A DNA stretch of 60,000 nucleotides. It comes from Cristatella mucedo. Taxonomy: Eukaryota > Bryozoa > Phylactolaemata > Cristatellidae. Positions 1-21,100 of this stretch are shown piece by piece. The stretch spans positions 6,433,501 to 6,493,500 of the forward strand of contig WPIO01000018.1 of assembly GCA_009760855.2 (NCBI GenBank), read 5' to 3'. Each line of letters starts with the position of its first letter. The stretch's first letter is position 1. The translations under genes were made by a program, and so were the position numbers. The notes under the pieces are model-generated. The model was not told where the DNA came from, searched no databases, and worked only from the letters and a program-made list of their open reading frames with translations.

Positions 1-79
1 GCATAAGAGCTAGAGAAAGCACCTAGAAAAAGATTGAGTTCTCTGACGGGGCTTTATCAAGTGGATTATTATTACTATT

Positions 80-180
80 GTATGCCTCGGGGGCTCGAGC
101 CTACGACCTCGGCCAGACCGTGGTCGGGACGAGCACCATAACCATTGGGCCAAACCAGCTGGCTCTGAAGTGCTCAGACT
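80..180 (-). repeat. SINE-2 copy (tRNA-derived), diverged
   Basis: The reverse complement shows a tRNA-like head with a B-box-like segment (GGCTCGAGCC) and an upstream A-box-like stretch. It matches the better copies at 40,793 and 41,097. A LINE-A-like 3' end (gagattgagttctctga, then an ATT-rich run) lies directly to its left at about 25-78. The tRNA source is not identifiable. Confidence 0.5.
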
Positions 181-439
181 TTAAGCAGTTATCGAAGAGG
201 ACATATGAATTTCCGAGCACATGAAGGTGGTCACATTACAGCATCGCCAACTAGAACAGCTAAGTCTCTTAGTCTAGCTGCATGCTTGGGGTATCTTTTC
301 CTTTAAATAGTAGTTATGTTTTATCTCTGTTTAGTTAAAGGCAATTGGCCAACATCCAGGATCGAATGTCTGCAAGGCAAGCATTTGGTTTACCAGTTGC
401 AGCAGAGGGTTCTGATTTAAATCACAAATACAGCTGGGT

Positions 440-1098
440 ATCGGTAGCATAGAATGGATAGCCTATTGAATCTGCAGGAAATCTAGGTGTCATGTTCCGA
501 AGTGGCCTTTCATTGAACAACCACATCAGCTACACAGTTAAATCTTGCTATTTTCAGCTACATAACATTGCTAAAATTCGGGCTTGCTTAGACAGGGATA
601 CCACATCTAAATTGGTGCATGTATATGTGCCATCCCGTCTTGACTTCTGTAACTCACTGCTTGCTGGTCTACTGGCATGTGCAATCAGGTGCTTACAGCT
701 GGTGCACAACTCTACAGTTAGGCTTGTCTGTCTTGAGCGTCGCAGTTGCCACATCACACCACTTCTCGCCGACCTGCACTGGCTACCAATCAAGCTACAC
801 TTCGACTTCACGGTTCTGTCACTCACTTTCAGGTCCCTTCTTTCTCTGGCTTCAGCCTAGCTATCCAATTTACTCCCCACCAGGCTAAGCATCACACCAC
901 ATGCTTTTCGGAATCTAACTGCTTAACTATACCTCGTACTAACCTCAAATCCGTTGGCGACTGTACCTCTAATTCGCAGGCTCCCAAAGCCTGGAACTCA
1001 CTCCCGACTTGTGTCACGACATCCCCCGATTGAAGATATTTAAAAAGAAACTAAAAACGCACCTATTCGTCACAGCATTTAGTTGGTCCCCGTGATTC
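440..1098 (+). mobile_element. LINE-A fragment, C-terminal part of the reverse-transcriptase ORF
   Basis: Conceptual translation in shifting frames gives the conserved C-terminal region found downstream of the RT domain in CR1/L2-type non-LTR elements: SRLDFCNSLLAGL, then HITPLLADLHWLP, then PKAWNSLPTCVTTSPD. The copy is 5'-truncated and frameshifted near 840, so it is dead. It lacks a 3' tail because a second copy in the same orientation follows directly. Confidence 0.8.
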
Positions 1099-2018
1099 GT
1101 GCGTTATGGGCAAACCCAGTGTGATTCACAAATTGGAAAGGCTGAAGCTCATAATTGGCTCTGCCAGCATATCTCCAGCTGAATCAGCTCGAAATCTAGG
1201 TGTCATATTCCAAAGCGACCTCCCGTTAGACGACCGTATCAGCTCCACAGTCAAATATGCCTATTTTCAGCTTCATAATATTGCTAAAATACACCGGGAT
1301 ACCACATCTAAATTGGTGCATGTATTTGTGCCATCCCGTCTTGACTTCTGTAACTCACTGCTTGCTGGTCTACTGGCATGTGCAATCAGGTGCTTACAGC
1401 TGGTGCACAGCTCTACAGCTAGGCTTGTCTGTCGTGAGCGTCGCTGTTGCAACATTACTCCACTTCTCGCCGACCTGCACTGGCTACCATTCAAGCAACG
1501 GATTTACTTCAAGTTTTTGTTGCTCACTTTTAGGTGACTTCTTTCTTGGTCTCCAGCCTATCTCTGATATACTCCCCCATCAGGCCAAGCATCGTACAAC
1601 CCACTTTTTGGAATCCAACAGTCTACAAATACCCTGTACAAACCTCAAATCCTTTGGAGACCGTGCATTTAGTTCGTATGCTCCCAAAGCCTGGAACTCC
1701 CTCCCGACCTGCGTCAGAACATCCCCTGACCTGACCACATTAAAAAAGAACTTAAAAACACACCTATTTAAAACAGCATTTAGTGGGTCCCTATGATTCG
1801 TCCTGGATGCGCTTATGCGTGCTGACACTGTGCATGCTGCCACTAACCACATTTGCATGCTGACCCTGTGCATGTCACCCCTAACCATGTTTATCTTGTT
1901 GTGTATTGAGCATGCTGCAAATCACCATTCGATCGTGGTTCCTTTCCAGCAATTGTAAGCGCCTAGAAAGAGATTGAGTTCACTGAGGGCGCTTTTTCAA
2001 GTGTAGTTATTATTATAG
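1099..2018 (+). mobile_element. LINE-A 3' fragment with tail
   Basis: This is a second 5'-truncated LINE-A copy. It begins at the GKPSVIHKLERLKLIIGS region and runs through [17 protein letters not shown] and HWLPFKQR to LKTHLFKTAFSGSL. It ends in the diagnostic 3' UTR (cgcctagaaagagattgag, gggcgcttt) and an ATT-rich tail. A frameshift near 1,535 splits the reading frame. The last 300 bases are 3' UTR. Confidence 0.8.
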
Positions 2019-2029
2019 CCAATCCCACG

Positions 2030-2560
2030 GCCCTGAATCACTTACCCCAGAGGCTCGGCATAAATTGAGAACAGGAAAGAACCGAGAGCGGACCCTCTGG
2101 AACTCCACAGGTGACTGCTTTTTTAGATGAGAAGTGGCCATCACAAGACACGGATTGAACACAATCAGACAAGTACGATTTCGTTGGAAAAATAAGATTT
2201 GAGCAATGCTATCGATTCGTGAAGGATATTATGATCAATAGAGTCAAACACAGTTATTACCACCATCAGTGCTGCTTAAGATGTCGTGGCTCACTCCGAG
2301 GAGAGCAGTTCCTGTGACGATGTGTCGCCTGCATTTGGACTGAAAATTCTATTCTAAATTCGCATTTGTCAATGTGTTCCACGGCTGCTTAGCGATAATC
2401 CTTTCGAGAATCTCGGACAAAAAAGAAAGAATGGAGACTGTGCCATAGTTTGCTAGGAGCTCTGAATCAAATCCTGGCTTCTTATATTTTCGTCGAACTA
2501 TGGCCGATTTGATGCATACTTTAGCAACACTTAGCAGGAGCTCAAGCACGACGCACAACT
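2030..2560 (-). mobile_element. LINE RT-domain fragment (CR1/L2-like)
   Basis: Reading 2,560 down to 2,030 on the minus strand, pieces in different frames line up with the RT of the full LINE-B copy at 24,331. They are LLANYGTVSILSFLSEILER (fingers), TALLGVSHDILSSTDGG, FDSIDHNILHE (motif A) and SYLSDCVQSVSCDGHF followed by TCGVPEG (motif B). Several frameshifts make it a molecular fossil. It abuts LINE-A in the opposite orientation. Confidence 0.75.
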
Positions 2561-2846
2561 GCTGCAGCAGCTACTGATTAGAAGATAAGATCGCGAGACC
2601 CTAGGCGAAGCAGACGAAATAACACACCATCTGGAAATGCAATCGGGCTAAGGAAAAATCCGCGAGCTCAGGAGGCCGACGAACAAGCAAAACCGGGGTG
2701 CTACAGTTCGAAAGATTGAAGAAGCGCAATCCGGGCGATGCATCGAGCCAAATGACGCCGAATGATGCGGCCAAATGACGCCGAAGCTTCGCGACGACTT
2801 CGCTGACTCGCTCGCGGTCCGCGACCCTTCGAACACCGTACGATAC

Positions 2847-3094
2847 CTCAGCTTGTCGACCGCATCGATCCACGACAAGTAGGCGCGATACTTGTTCACG
2901 GTGGCCACGGGCTTCAAAAGCTCGGACAGCTCCGTCAACGTTGCTGGCGACGCAGCGTCTTCGCCTTGTCGGCGTATGCTTTCGTCTAGGGCCTTGAAGT
3001 CGGCGCGTATTCTAGTGAGAGATTCCGCCGCAGACTGCGCCTCGTGGAGCGCCTGCTCCGCTTGCGAGGGCGCCTCCGCATTGGCTCGAAATAT
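2847..3094 (-). CDS. RINT1: RINT1-like protein, coding exon 2
   Basis: This exon encodes 82 codons plus 2 nt, without stops. It starts after a good acceptor (ccttttcag) and ends at CTGAG|GTATCG. The peptide is coiled-coil-like (AEAPSQAEQALHEAQSAAES) and ends with NKYRAYLSWIDAVDKL. In family knowledge, RINT1 has an N-terminal coiled coil followed by an AYLKWISQIEEL-type segment, which this resembles in order and spacing. RINT1 belongs to the NRZ/Dsl1 tethering complex at the ER, which acts in Golgi-to-ER traffic. The next exon should lie below 2,847 but I did not find it, so the gene continues outside the window or is broken by the LINE fragments. Confidence 0.55.
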
Positions 3095-3243
3095 CTGAAA
3101 AGGATTCGTTCGCGAGAGTAACGTACGGCGTGCAACCGACTGACCGCTTTCGACGAACTCCGCGCTGGGGAAGGAGAGCGTTTTTTCCTTCTCCTACCTA
3201 AGAGAGCCGCAGAACCCCCATTCTCTATCCTGAGGGCTATCGG

Positions 3244-3429
3244 GGGCGGCCGAGAAGAGGGGACGCCGCACGCACGCGCGCACGCACGCAGCTGCGCACC
3301 GAGACGAGATTGCGCAGGGCAGGAGTTCGCCACGCCGGGCGGCCGAGAAGAGGGGACGCCGCACGCACGCGCGCACGCACGCAGCTGCGCACCGAGACGA
3401 GATTGCGCAGGGCAGGAGTTCGCCACGCC
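3244..3429. repeat. 93-bp tandem duplication in RINT1-like intron 1
   Basis: Two near-identical 93-bp units (3,244-3,336 and 3,337-3,429) lie between the two RINT1-like exons. Each contains cacgcacgcgcgcacgcacg and ends in aggagttcgccacgcc. The open frame across them on the minus strand is a by-product of the repeat, because the consistent splice model removes this segment. Confidence 0.85.
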
Positions 3430-3499
3430 ACCGGCAGAGTGGCAATTTCAGCGAGCTGACAGCGAACTGGCGACAGCAAGCGCAAGCGCAGTGACGAAC

Positions 3500-3643
3500 C
3501 CGAGCCCGCAGGCTCTTCTGATGCTCTACGGTTTTCCGGTAGAGTTCCTTGCAATTCTGCAATCCAGCCAATTCGCAACTGAACTCGCCGTCCAGAAGCG
3601 AAACTACATCCGGTGCTGCTGCTGAGGGCTCGAGCTCCGCCAT
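3500..3643 (-). CDS. RINT1: RINT1-like protein, coding exon 1 (start)
   Basis: ATG at 3,643-3,641 opens 48 codons, beginning MAELEPSAAAPDVVSLLDGE and ending HQKSLRAR. Phase 0 at the proposed donor (CGG|GTTCGT at 3,500) joins phase 0 of the exon at 3,094. The join continues the coiled coil without a break, as in the RINT1 N-terminus. The donor is weak in sequence, so the exact 3' edge is uncertain. The surrounding DNA is GC-rich, fitting a first exon. The RINT1 identity rests on recalled family features, not a search. Confidence 0.5.
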
Positions 3644-4500
3644 GTTTGAAAGAACTTCCGGCCGGGGATTTAGTGCATGCTTCCGGCGGTAGGATCGGCG
3701 GCGCGAAGTGAATTTTAGGAAGAATCTTCGTTCCTCGTTATTACTGGTGAGTGATGTTTCGCACGTAAACACGCCCGAGCTGCTTGAATGACCTACGTGT
3801 CGGGCGTGTAAGGAGCGTGGCGCCTTTTGTTGTCCTGGCGGGCGGGTGACAATGAAGCCGTCGGCGGCTGCCGCGGCATTGGCCTCGCGGCGCGTGCGCC
3901 TCGAGGTTCACGTAGCTCGCCAGAGGGCTCGAGTTGAAAATTGTGCTTGCGCATTGTGCAGGCCACAGCGTACGCTGCAGCTACTTCATCGAGCGTCCCT
4001 GCCGCTCAATCTTGCTGCTCGAATCGCCGACATGCCGTAGGTGGCAATCTGCCTTTCCCGCCTTTTTGCGAAAATCGGACTTGCTCGAGGCGCCGTCGCG
4101 CCTTGCTTGGGTCATTATTCGGTGCGTGCGTTCTTGTGGCTTTTCCGCTATAAGCAATCCGTTCTTTAGGCCCCGGGGCAGTCCTCACGGCGCTTCCGGT
4201 CAGTCAGTGCTGCCGGTCGGCTCGTGTCGGTCGCCGGCGAATCGGCGAACCCGATGTAACATGACTCTCGTCATGTTACCGTTACTACGTCGGCGATGGC
4301 TGACTCGCCACGCTCGGCAGCGCCGGCGATTCGCACGCGTCCGTGCGTGCTTCTTTTGTACTTCTCGCCTCTCAGTCTCGGCAGATTCCAGCAGGCCCGG
4401 TCGCAGGCGATGTCGCCCGACCGTATTTCGACGTCAGAGACACGCTCGCTGCCAGGCAGTCCGCGGCGGTGGTGATGGTGGTGGGCCGCTGCCTCTCGGC
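3600..4500. promoter_or_regulatory. GC-rich, CpG-rich region upstream of the RINT1-like start
   Basis: This stretch is much richer in G+C and CpG than its neighbours. It lies just upstream of the RINT1-like ATG, as expected for a CpG-type or bidirectional promoter. Open frames on both strands show no recognisable domain and are attributed to base composition. No TATA box or defined factor site is claimed. Confidence 0.35.
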
Positions 4501-5373
4501 TGTCCTATCTGATCAGTCGATCTTCATGCCCGACAGATTCATAGCCCCGCTGCTCGGCTTCCTTCCCCCCTCGGCCGATGCTCCTACCACGATCCGTGTA
4601 GGGCTACTAAGCTAGTGCCACTCGTGCTTGCGTCTCTGCGAAGCCAGCTCGAGCAGAGAGCTATGCCCAGTTTTGGTACTGCCAACCGTGCTAGTTAATC
4701 TCATCGCACTTCCGGCTATGCAGTCTCGGGTCCACGGCACTTCCTTCCTTCCTTCGTCCACGGCTTCCTGTCCACGGCCACCTTCGGCAAGGGGTCGGTT
4801 GAGCGCGCAGATTTGCTTGGTCGCGTCAAGTTTGCCCCCACATCTGGTCAGGGGCGTAATTTTAAAATGTCTGAGAATAATGTTGATTCCTGGCTTCTTT
4901 TTAAATTCGAAGCCATGCGATGTGATGGCACACAGTAGTGAGAGTTCAGGAGGCTCCGGGAGTGCAGGCGACTCAGGCACGGCAAGGTTTCCAAGGGGTC
5001 TGAGCTTCCATCATATTCGTTGGCACTCCACGTTGATTGGATTGAAGCACATCAACTGATTAATGGTATTACACACTCAGTTGGAGCAAGCACTAAGGAC
5101 ACAGTGGACTAACTATTCATTCACACGATCAGAGAAGAATAAAATGCTGTTAGGAGCAGCTGGGTTTTCACTAGACTAATTTGGCTTTGGATACCTCTTC
5201 GGAGGTGAATGTCTGCAGGCACCCCGGTTGTATAGGGTGCCTGCAGCGGCTGTGGTTCCTAAAAGATGTGCATGCAAGATGGCTGATTAGAGCGCTTTAT
5301 CTTTTCAGCTGTAGCCGTGTTCGCCACTCGCTCGCAGGGTTGTGCTCAGTCTGCAGCCTTGCGTGTTTCTTTG

Positions 5374-5376
<3 letters not shown>
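4500..5376. other. No supported gene; possible small plus-strand exon
   Basis: The only coding-like segment is at about 4,924-4,986. An ATG opens a Ser/Gly-rich peptide (MAHSSESSGGSGSAGDSGTA) that stops at a possible donor. Nothing upstream or downstream confirms it. A perfect 12-bp inverted repeat lies at 5,213-5,246. Confidence 0.3.
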
Positions 5377-5449
<73 letters not shown>

Positions 5450-5462
5450 ATATATATATATA
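5376..5462. repeat. (TA)n microsatellite
   Basis: About 43 TA units, interrupted by TGTATG near the right end. Alternating Tyr/Ile peptides in all frames are artefacts of the repeat. Confidence 0.95.
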
Positions 5463-7479
5463 GCACCATTCCCGTCTTGCACCCTCATTTCCCTCGCCGT
5501 GTTCCAATTCTCCAGTTGTGCATTCGTGTGTCGTTGGCAGCAAGCCTGTCTGTGCCTCCAAGAGGCACGGGCTTTCTGAGGATCCGGCCCTAGTTTCTTG
5601 CTAGTAACAAACGACGCAAGGGACGTCCATCTTCAACTCACCACCCTTGGGCAGTAGGCCCTGCTGTCCAACACCTACTCATTCGGTCCTTAGGATCATA
5701 GGTTCAGAGTGCATCAGTAGGTGAGCCACCATCCGGGCGGTAGCTTGTGAGCACGGGCGTCATTCGTCCCATCTGTGAGCTGCCAAGGGGTGGTCGTATA
5801 CCAACTGCCCCCAGTCCACAATAGACTTGCTGGTCTTTCGGTGCAGCACCATCGGCGGTCAGCTCATGTTGTCTCACGTGTACATCAAAGGAAGAGTGGC
5901 TGAGGAGGACGAGCCAAGAAGTTGCTAGAAAGCAGAAGGGCAGGCTGGCTGAAAATGAGTCAACAGCTGGAGAATCGATAGGATAACTGGGTTAAGGATT
6001 ATGTCTTAGTCGGGTGGGAGGAGCTGTTGAGATGAATCAAAAGTCAGACATCTGTCTTCAATCAAAATGAAGCTTTATTTACACCGTTGACTTGCCTCAT
6101 AAATCGGTACAGATTTTGGACCGATTTCCATCTGGTTTGGGCTACTACATCACCACATTTTAATGAGCCAAATCTCCAGACTGTCATGGAGGAGAATCTG
6201 TTCCTACTTTTTGGCTCTTATGTTGTATCAGTCATAGAGTGGTCACATGCACACGGGGCCCGGCGCGCCCAAAATAAAAATGGCTGCCGCTTGTAGGCCC
6301 AAGTGATATTGAGGCGTTCAGAGCAAGTCCTTGAACATCGGATGCTTCTGTGTTGTAACCAAGGCTTAAACCTTCTCTACATAGAAGACATCGTGCATCT
6401 ATTTATGTAATCCATCAAACACGTAATGGTGATCATTACTTAGCATTATACACTGCTCACCCTTAACGGCACACATTGCTTAGTATAGAGTACTTTACAG
6501 AAAAAGCTTTTTTATATGCCCATCTTTCTTTTATTTATATTCTTCTCGTACTACTCTACGATGATGACTGCAGTGGCAAACTCAACTTCTGTGGATGATG
6601 GCTTGGTGTCTTTCTATGGAAACCCTTTCAACCAGCCTCCTGGATTATAGCAGTGGCTATGGGCGGACTACGTTGGCCATCGAATCGCCCGTGTAAACGT
6701 CCCAGCTAGGAAAAAAGTCGCTCGTGTAAATATATATATATATATATATATATCTGTGTATGTAATGAGTACACAAGACGGGGCTTCAAAAGTCTCGTGT
6801 CACTGCTGCAGAGATGATGGCCGAGTTGGGGGAAGGGGTGTCGAATGAGAGCAATTCGCTTGTAACCATTGTTTGACTCTGTCGTATCAACATCGTTGGC
6901 AGATACTCGGATCGATTTCTTAGACTGGAAAGGCAGTCTGGCGGCCGTACCTTTTTTTTTACTAGTGTTGCAGTTTCATGGCATTTTTGCAGCATTATTC
7001 ATATATACTATAGTTGCCATATTCAAGCCAGGGAGCACACATAGCGCTAACCCTTGTGGACGGTATACACTGTTAGCATAATGCGTGACTGAACTGTTGG
7101 CCAGATTGATGTAGCGCTGAACATGCCACGTGGATATTCTAGCCCAATAGTAAGCATTGATTATGTATGCCACTCTTGAGCGTTAAACCCAAGGCTTACA
7201 ACATAATAGTTGCATAATTCATAAGTTTTGAGAGGCAAATCTCTTAAGCGGAAACAGCTAGCATGTATATGATGTATATGCAGAGTCAAGTCATGAAGTG
7301 GCTTTGGAACGCAATTTGCTGAACACTTGTGGCGGTCTTCAATGATGACACCCATATATCGAGAACGCCCGACCCCGAAATGTGCTAGTGGTGGGGCATG
7401 TCAGCCCGAGTGACCCCGGATGCACCTGCCAGGACAGTTGGCCCAACTGCTTGTGTCTTGTCTTTTCATTGATTTTTTC
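5463..7479. other. Intergenic stretch without a recognisable gene
   Basis: I see no domain, plausible exon pair or complete element. A short (TA)n run is at 6,729-6,752. Short AT-rich open frames lack any family signature. Confidence 0.4.
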
Positions 7480-7632
7480 ATTTTTCACTATTTTATTGAT
7501 TTAATTGTCTTTTCATGATATTACTCACCATTCAATTGCATTTCCCTTTGCAGCAAATGTAAAGTGCGTAGAAAGAGATTGAGTTCTCTGAGGGCGCTTT
7601 ATCAAGTGCATTATTATTATTATTATTGTTTT
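7480..7632 (+). mobile_element. LINE-A 3' end only
   Basis: The sequence holds the LINE-A 3' UTR (caattgcatttccctttgca, gtgcgtagaaagagattgag, gggcgctttatcaagtg) followed by (ATT)n. It is an extreme 5' truncation, typical of target-primed reverse transcription. Confidence 0.75.
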
Positions 7633-8539
7633 CAGAATTGGCCGTCCATCCCACGTGACTGGCATCTAGGTATGTTAATGAGCTGGTAGTCTTCTTGGAT
7701 GAGTATCCAGCTAGTACCGATGGCCAAGCTATTGTCGGAAGCTTTTTTCCTGAACAGTTAGTAGCTGTCATGATTGGGCTTCCGTGCACAAAACAATAAT
7801 TAGCTCGAGGTGAGGGTCACTACTCGATTACTATCTAGCTCGACGTCCCGGTTTTTGTAACCCCTGGCTGTTGCTCGTGCATAGCATGAAGCAGCCATGT
7901 AGAGCCCCAAGAAAATCCATCCGTTCCCTATGCTTTCAGAGCCCAAGCCAAGTAAGAAAGCGGTGGGTGCACAGTCTGTGATAATCTCGTGCTCAATTTT
8001 GTCCCACGTTAGCCCACCAGGGACAGCTATTGTAGATGAAGCACGTGCAGGGAGCAACATGGGGTTGGTTTTAGTTTCAATTCAAATGCCATCGATACGT
8101 ACAGAAGAAAATGCAGCGATTGCAGTCGGAAGCTAGTTCCAGACTTAGAGTGAGTGCATTGGAACTAAACAGTGCAATCTCCGATGGCTTTGAAGATCGT
8201 GCGGCTAGATCAGTATCTCCCCAGTAAGCCCGAACGTTTGCTATCTTTTTTTTTAATTAAAAGAAGAGTCATTCTTGGCCGACACATCGGTGAGCTGGTT
8301 CGGGTGGCCACATTGTAGGAAGAAGGTGAAGGTTTCTCTTCCCCCTCCTGTTTCCTTCTGCCTTGAAATCTGGTATGTTCGAAATACTCTGCCCCACCTC
8401 GAGCTCACCACGGCAGTTGCAGCTGCGTAGCCATGCCATACTGCCAACGAGTTAGGGTGGTTAAACGTAAACTCGTGTACATTTACATGGTTTCACTAGG
8501 CCTGCTGCTTGTGGATGTTACTACCAATCATTTGGTAAT
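7633..8539. other. No gene recognised
   Basis: Mixed-composition sequence with short open frames on both strands. None carries a motif or consistent splice sites. Confidence 0.35.
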
Positions 8540-8612
8540 GCTTTATATACAGCATCTGTAAAGTGCCCAGAAAGAGATTCAGTTCTCTGAGGGCGCTATA
8601 CAAATGAATTGT
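8540..8612 (+). mobile_element. LINE-A/SINE-2-type 3' tail
   Basis: The segment (agcatctgtaaagtgcccag, agagattcagttctctgagg, gcgctatacaaatgaa) is the shared 3' tail of LINE-A and SINE-2. No body is attached, so either source is possible. Confidence 0.55.
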
Positions 8613-8717
8613 ATCAACTCCTTTAATCTCGAGTGCAGCAAAGAAGGCATCTGCAAGCAAATGGCACTCGACAGTCGTTCCGAGAGTACCTGATTTGATC
8701 AGACTGCCAACGGCTAA

Positions 8718-9176
8718 TTGTTCACGTGGCTAGTCATGGTGGTGAAAGAGTCGTCTGGTCAGCTTGTAGTATCTGCATGCAGCTTTTGGGTGGATGGCTG
8801 CCGGTGGCATCATGCTTGTGGCAGTTGGCAGTTGCGAGCCTTACCTAAAGAACATTTAGCTGTCAGCTTGCTGGCACAAGCTGAGCTTGTTGCTGACACC
8901 CTCGGGCGGCTGTCAGCGGCTCAGAGCCTAGCAAGGCAATCTGCTGGTGCTGCTGCAGCACCAACAGCTGTCCTGCGTACTCAGCTCCACCCGGAGGCAG
9001 CAGATGACTGGCCACATACCATTCTACTCTTTGCCCAGTTAGCTGGCGATTGTAAAGGGCTTATGCTTGTCTCTGGCAATGGCGTAGAGTCCAGAGCATG
9101 TCAGCAATTTGTTCTTTATGTATATACCTATTTGAACTCGAGCGCCAAAGTATCGGCGGCCCCCTCTTTATGATGA
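8718..9176 (+). CDS. Unrecognised open frame of 151 codons
   Basis: The middle is Ala/Leu-rich and coding-like (LLAQAELVADTLGRL, then ARQSAGAAAAPTAVL), and a possible acceptor (ctgcatgcag) lies near 8,781. I do not recognise the family, and no partner exon was found. It may be a stray exon of an unknown gene or chance. Confidence 0.2.
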
Positions 9177-10250
9177 CTAGTACGCATTCAATCATTAACC
9201 GCTTGATCGAAGCACAAAGAACAAGTACACACAATTAATGCAGCTCCTGTTGCGATCTTGTTTTCATGAACCGTCATTTTAAGCAGAAAAATAACGAGCG
9301 AATGCATCTTTGACCCTTAAAATTCAGTTAAAAATTCCAGAGCTCTCCTTTTTTATTTAAAAATGGCCAAGCTCTCCGTTTTAGCACCTGGAAAACTTGT
9401 GAATTGTGAATTGGGTGGGGTACTACCTTAAGAAATGGCTACGGCTGGTATCATGGTTAACGCACAGAGACGCGGCTGTCCACTGTCACCACACCCGCTA
9501 GGACAGGCTGATCAGGAAGCAAATTAGAATGGAGCGAAGAGAGTGAATTTTCATTATTTATAATTGGAAATGTTTCCTGTGCATGTTTCGTTGCTCCATA
9601 AATGGAGATTTCAATGATATTGCCTACAAAAGACGATTACATTTGGCAGAAATGGGTGCTTGGCTTAAGACTGCTTCGGCGGTGGAAACCTGGCATCGTG
9701 ATGCAAGACGTTCATGCAGAGCTCGGGCAGAACGTTGCAGCACCTAGTGCACGCAGCCGTCGCAGAGATGATGTTCCATTCCAACAGATCAATGAGATGA
9801 GCATATTTGATAAAAAAAACAAACTCTGAAACCAAGTTGAATTAAGTTTAAGGCCACGATGCCAATGGAGTGGCCGAGTCCTCCTTCCCTCGACACACTT
9901 CCTGTCCCTGTATCTCATTGAGTATCTCTAGGGCAAAGTGGATAGAACTTTTCGGGCTCCGGTGGGTCACACCGAAATCACATCAGGTCCTATCGCAACT
10001 AAAGGCTGGCTTCTTTCGAGTGTACCTGGCCCTTGGACTACGATAGATGTTTGGGAATGCTTAGTTTGCACTCTGCCCGAGAGCAGCTCCTGCCAGGCTA
10101 TCGTGTTCGCAAAGTTTCATTTTTGCGCCACAAATTAATATACTCGCAATGAAACTTATCATGTAATTAAAGCTTATCTTATATACTGCGCACGTCACAG
10201 CGGGTTGTGGTGACTTGATTTTATTTCCCAGAATCGAATTCTTTTGGGTC
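9177..10250. other. No gene recognised upstream of UBC9
   Basis: Moderately AT-rich sequence without domain-bearing frames or clear repeats. It is the intergenic space 5' of UBC9. Confidence 0.35.
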
Positions 10251-10552
10251 CGGTGGCCATTTTATGCGTCCTACTTTTGCACTCGAGAGTATTATGTTGC
10301 AGCGCGCATGCGGCTCGTCGGTTTGGTCATTGTCTCCCATGCCGGCGTCGCAGCCTCTCACTGTTACCCGTGGCACTGGCTGTGGCATTAGAGGAGTTCG
10401 TGTACACTCGTCAGGTCGTAGCCTCTCAGTCCGTGCCTTCTGTAACGCTCTAGGCCCTGCCAGACGCTGCTTGCGGCGCTTTTGCACGACGAAGTTCTGC
10501 AGCCATGCGCCCGACTGCCGGGCTTGAAATGGCTCGTCTGCTTCGTTTGCAG
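10250..10552 (+). promoter_or_regulatory. Probable UBC9 5' region and 5'-UTR intron acceptor
   Basis: This GC-rich block lies directly upstream of the UBC9 start. It ends in a good acceptor (cttcgtttgcag, AG at 10,551-10,552) only 7 nt before the ATG, implying a spliced 5' UTR. Its non-coding first exon is not pinned down. Only the last 29 bases or so are present in the second copy. Confidence 0.4.
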
Positions 10553-10559
10553 ATTGCAA

Positions 10560-19622
<9,063 letters not shown>

Positions 19623-20053
19623 TATTCCGAACCGATGCCATCATGAACGGAGAGCGGGCCGCCGCTGCTGTGGAAGAGCGCAGCTTTCGTCACCAGTGCA
19701 GCTAGCTTCCTGCCAATCATGTGGTGGGCGGGTCGCACAGCAAAGGCCGCCCGAGTGGCCGCATGCCGCAGCGCGAGCTGCAGGGCGTCGGCGGAGGGCA
19801 GAGCAGACCGGGCAACGGTCGGCCGAGCTCGACTAGCTGCCAGCGGCAGCGTGCCGCGCCGCCCACCGTGTGAGTGCAGCACAGCCCAGCCCCTAGTGGC
19901 AGCATGGGGCAGCAGCAGCAGCAGCTCGAGTGCGCAATGCCAGCTGCAGCAGCAGCAGCAGCGGCGCCAGCCAACCGTGTGCTAGAGCGACTAGCCGTGC
20001 TGTGGGCTGACTTGTTGTCCCAGCTCACTTTGTTACTTATACAGGTTGTGCGA

Positions 20054-20067
20054 AATAAATGAATAAA
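20054..20067 (+). terminator. UBC9 polyadenylation signals
   Basis: Two AATAAA hexamers (20,054-20,059 and 20,062-20,067) lie about 430 nt after the UBC9 stop. They define a likely 3' UTR of 19,623 to about 20,085. The same pair recurs at 52,263-52,276 in the second copy. Confidence 0.6.
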
Positions 20068-20146
20068 GTACTTAGTGCATCACGTTGCAGCCTTTATTAG
20101 TGCATCGCCACACTGCTGGGGCGTTTTGACTGCGTTTGATGAGTAT

Positions 20147-20148
20147 TG

Positions 20149-20185
<37 letters not shown>

Positions 20186-20966
20186 GAGTTTTAATAATAA
20201 TAATATTGCACTTGATAAAGCGCCTTCAGAGAACTTAATCTTTTTCTAGGCGCTTTACATTTGTTGCAAAGTGATATGCAATAGAATAGTAAGTAAAATC
20301 ATGCTTGAAAAACAAACAATGAATAATATGGTTAGGGGTGACATGCACAGGGTCAGCATGCAAATGTGGTTAGTGGCAGCATGCACAGTGTCAGCTAGCA
20401 TAAGCACATCAAAGACGAATCACAGGGGCCCACTAAATGCTGTCCTAAATAGGTGTGCTTTTAAGTTTTTTTTTAAATGTGGTCAGGTCAGGGGATGTTC
20501 TGACGCAGGGCGGGAGGGAGTTCCAGGCTTTGGGAGCATACGAGCTAAATGCACGGTCTCCAAAGGATTTAAGGTTTGTACGAGGTATTTCCAGACTGTT
20601 GGATTCCGAAAAGCGAGTGGTACGATGATTGGCCTGATGGGGTAGTATATCTGAAAGATAGGCTGGAGCCATAGAATGAAGGGACCTAAAAGTGAGCGAC
20701 ATAACCTTGAAGTCAATCCGTTGCTTGACTGGTAGCCAGTGCAGGTCGGCAAGAAGTAATCGCACATGCTGGTAGGCCAGTAAGCAGTGAGTTGCAGAAG
20801 TCGAGACGGGATGTCTCGAATGCATGGACCAACTTGGACGTGGTATCCTTATCCAAACAATCCCTAATTTTAGCAATGTTATGAAGCTGAAAATAGGCTG
20901 ATTTGACTGTGGAGCTGATGTGGTCGTCGAACGAGAGGTCGCTTTGGAATATGACACCTAGTGTTG

Positions 20967-21038
<72 letters not shown>

Positions 21039-21100
21039 CAACACTAGGTGTCATATTCCAAAGCGACCTCTCGTTCGACGACCACATCAGCTCCACAGTC

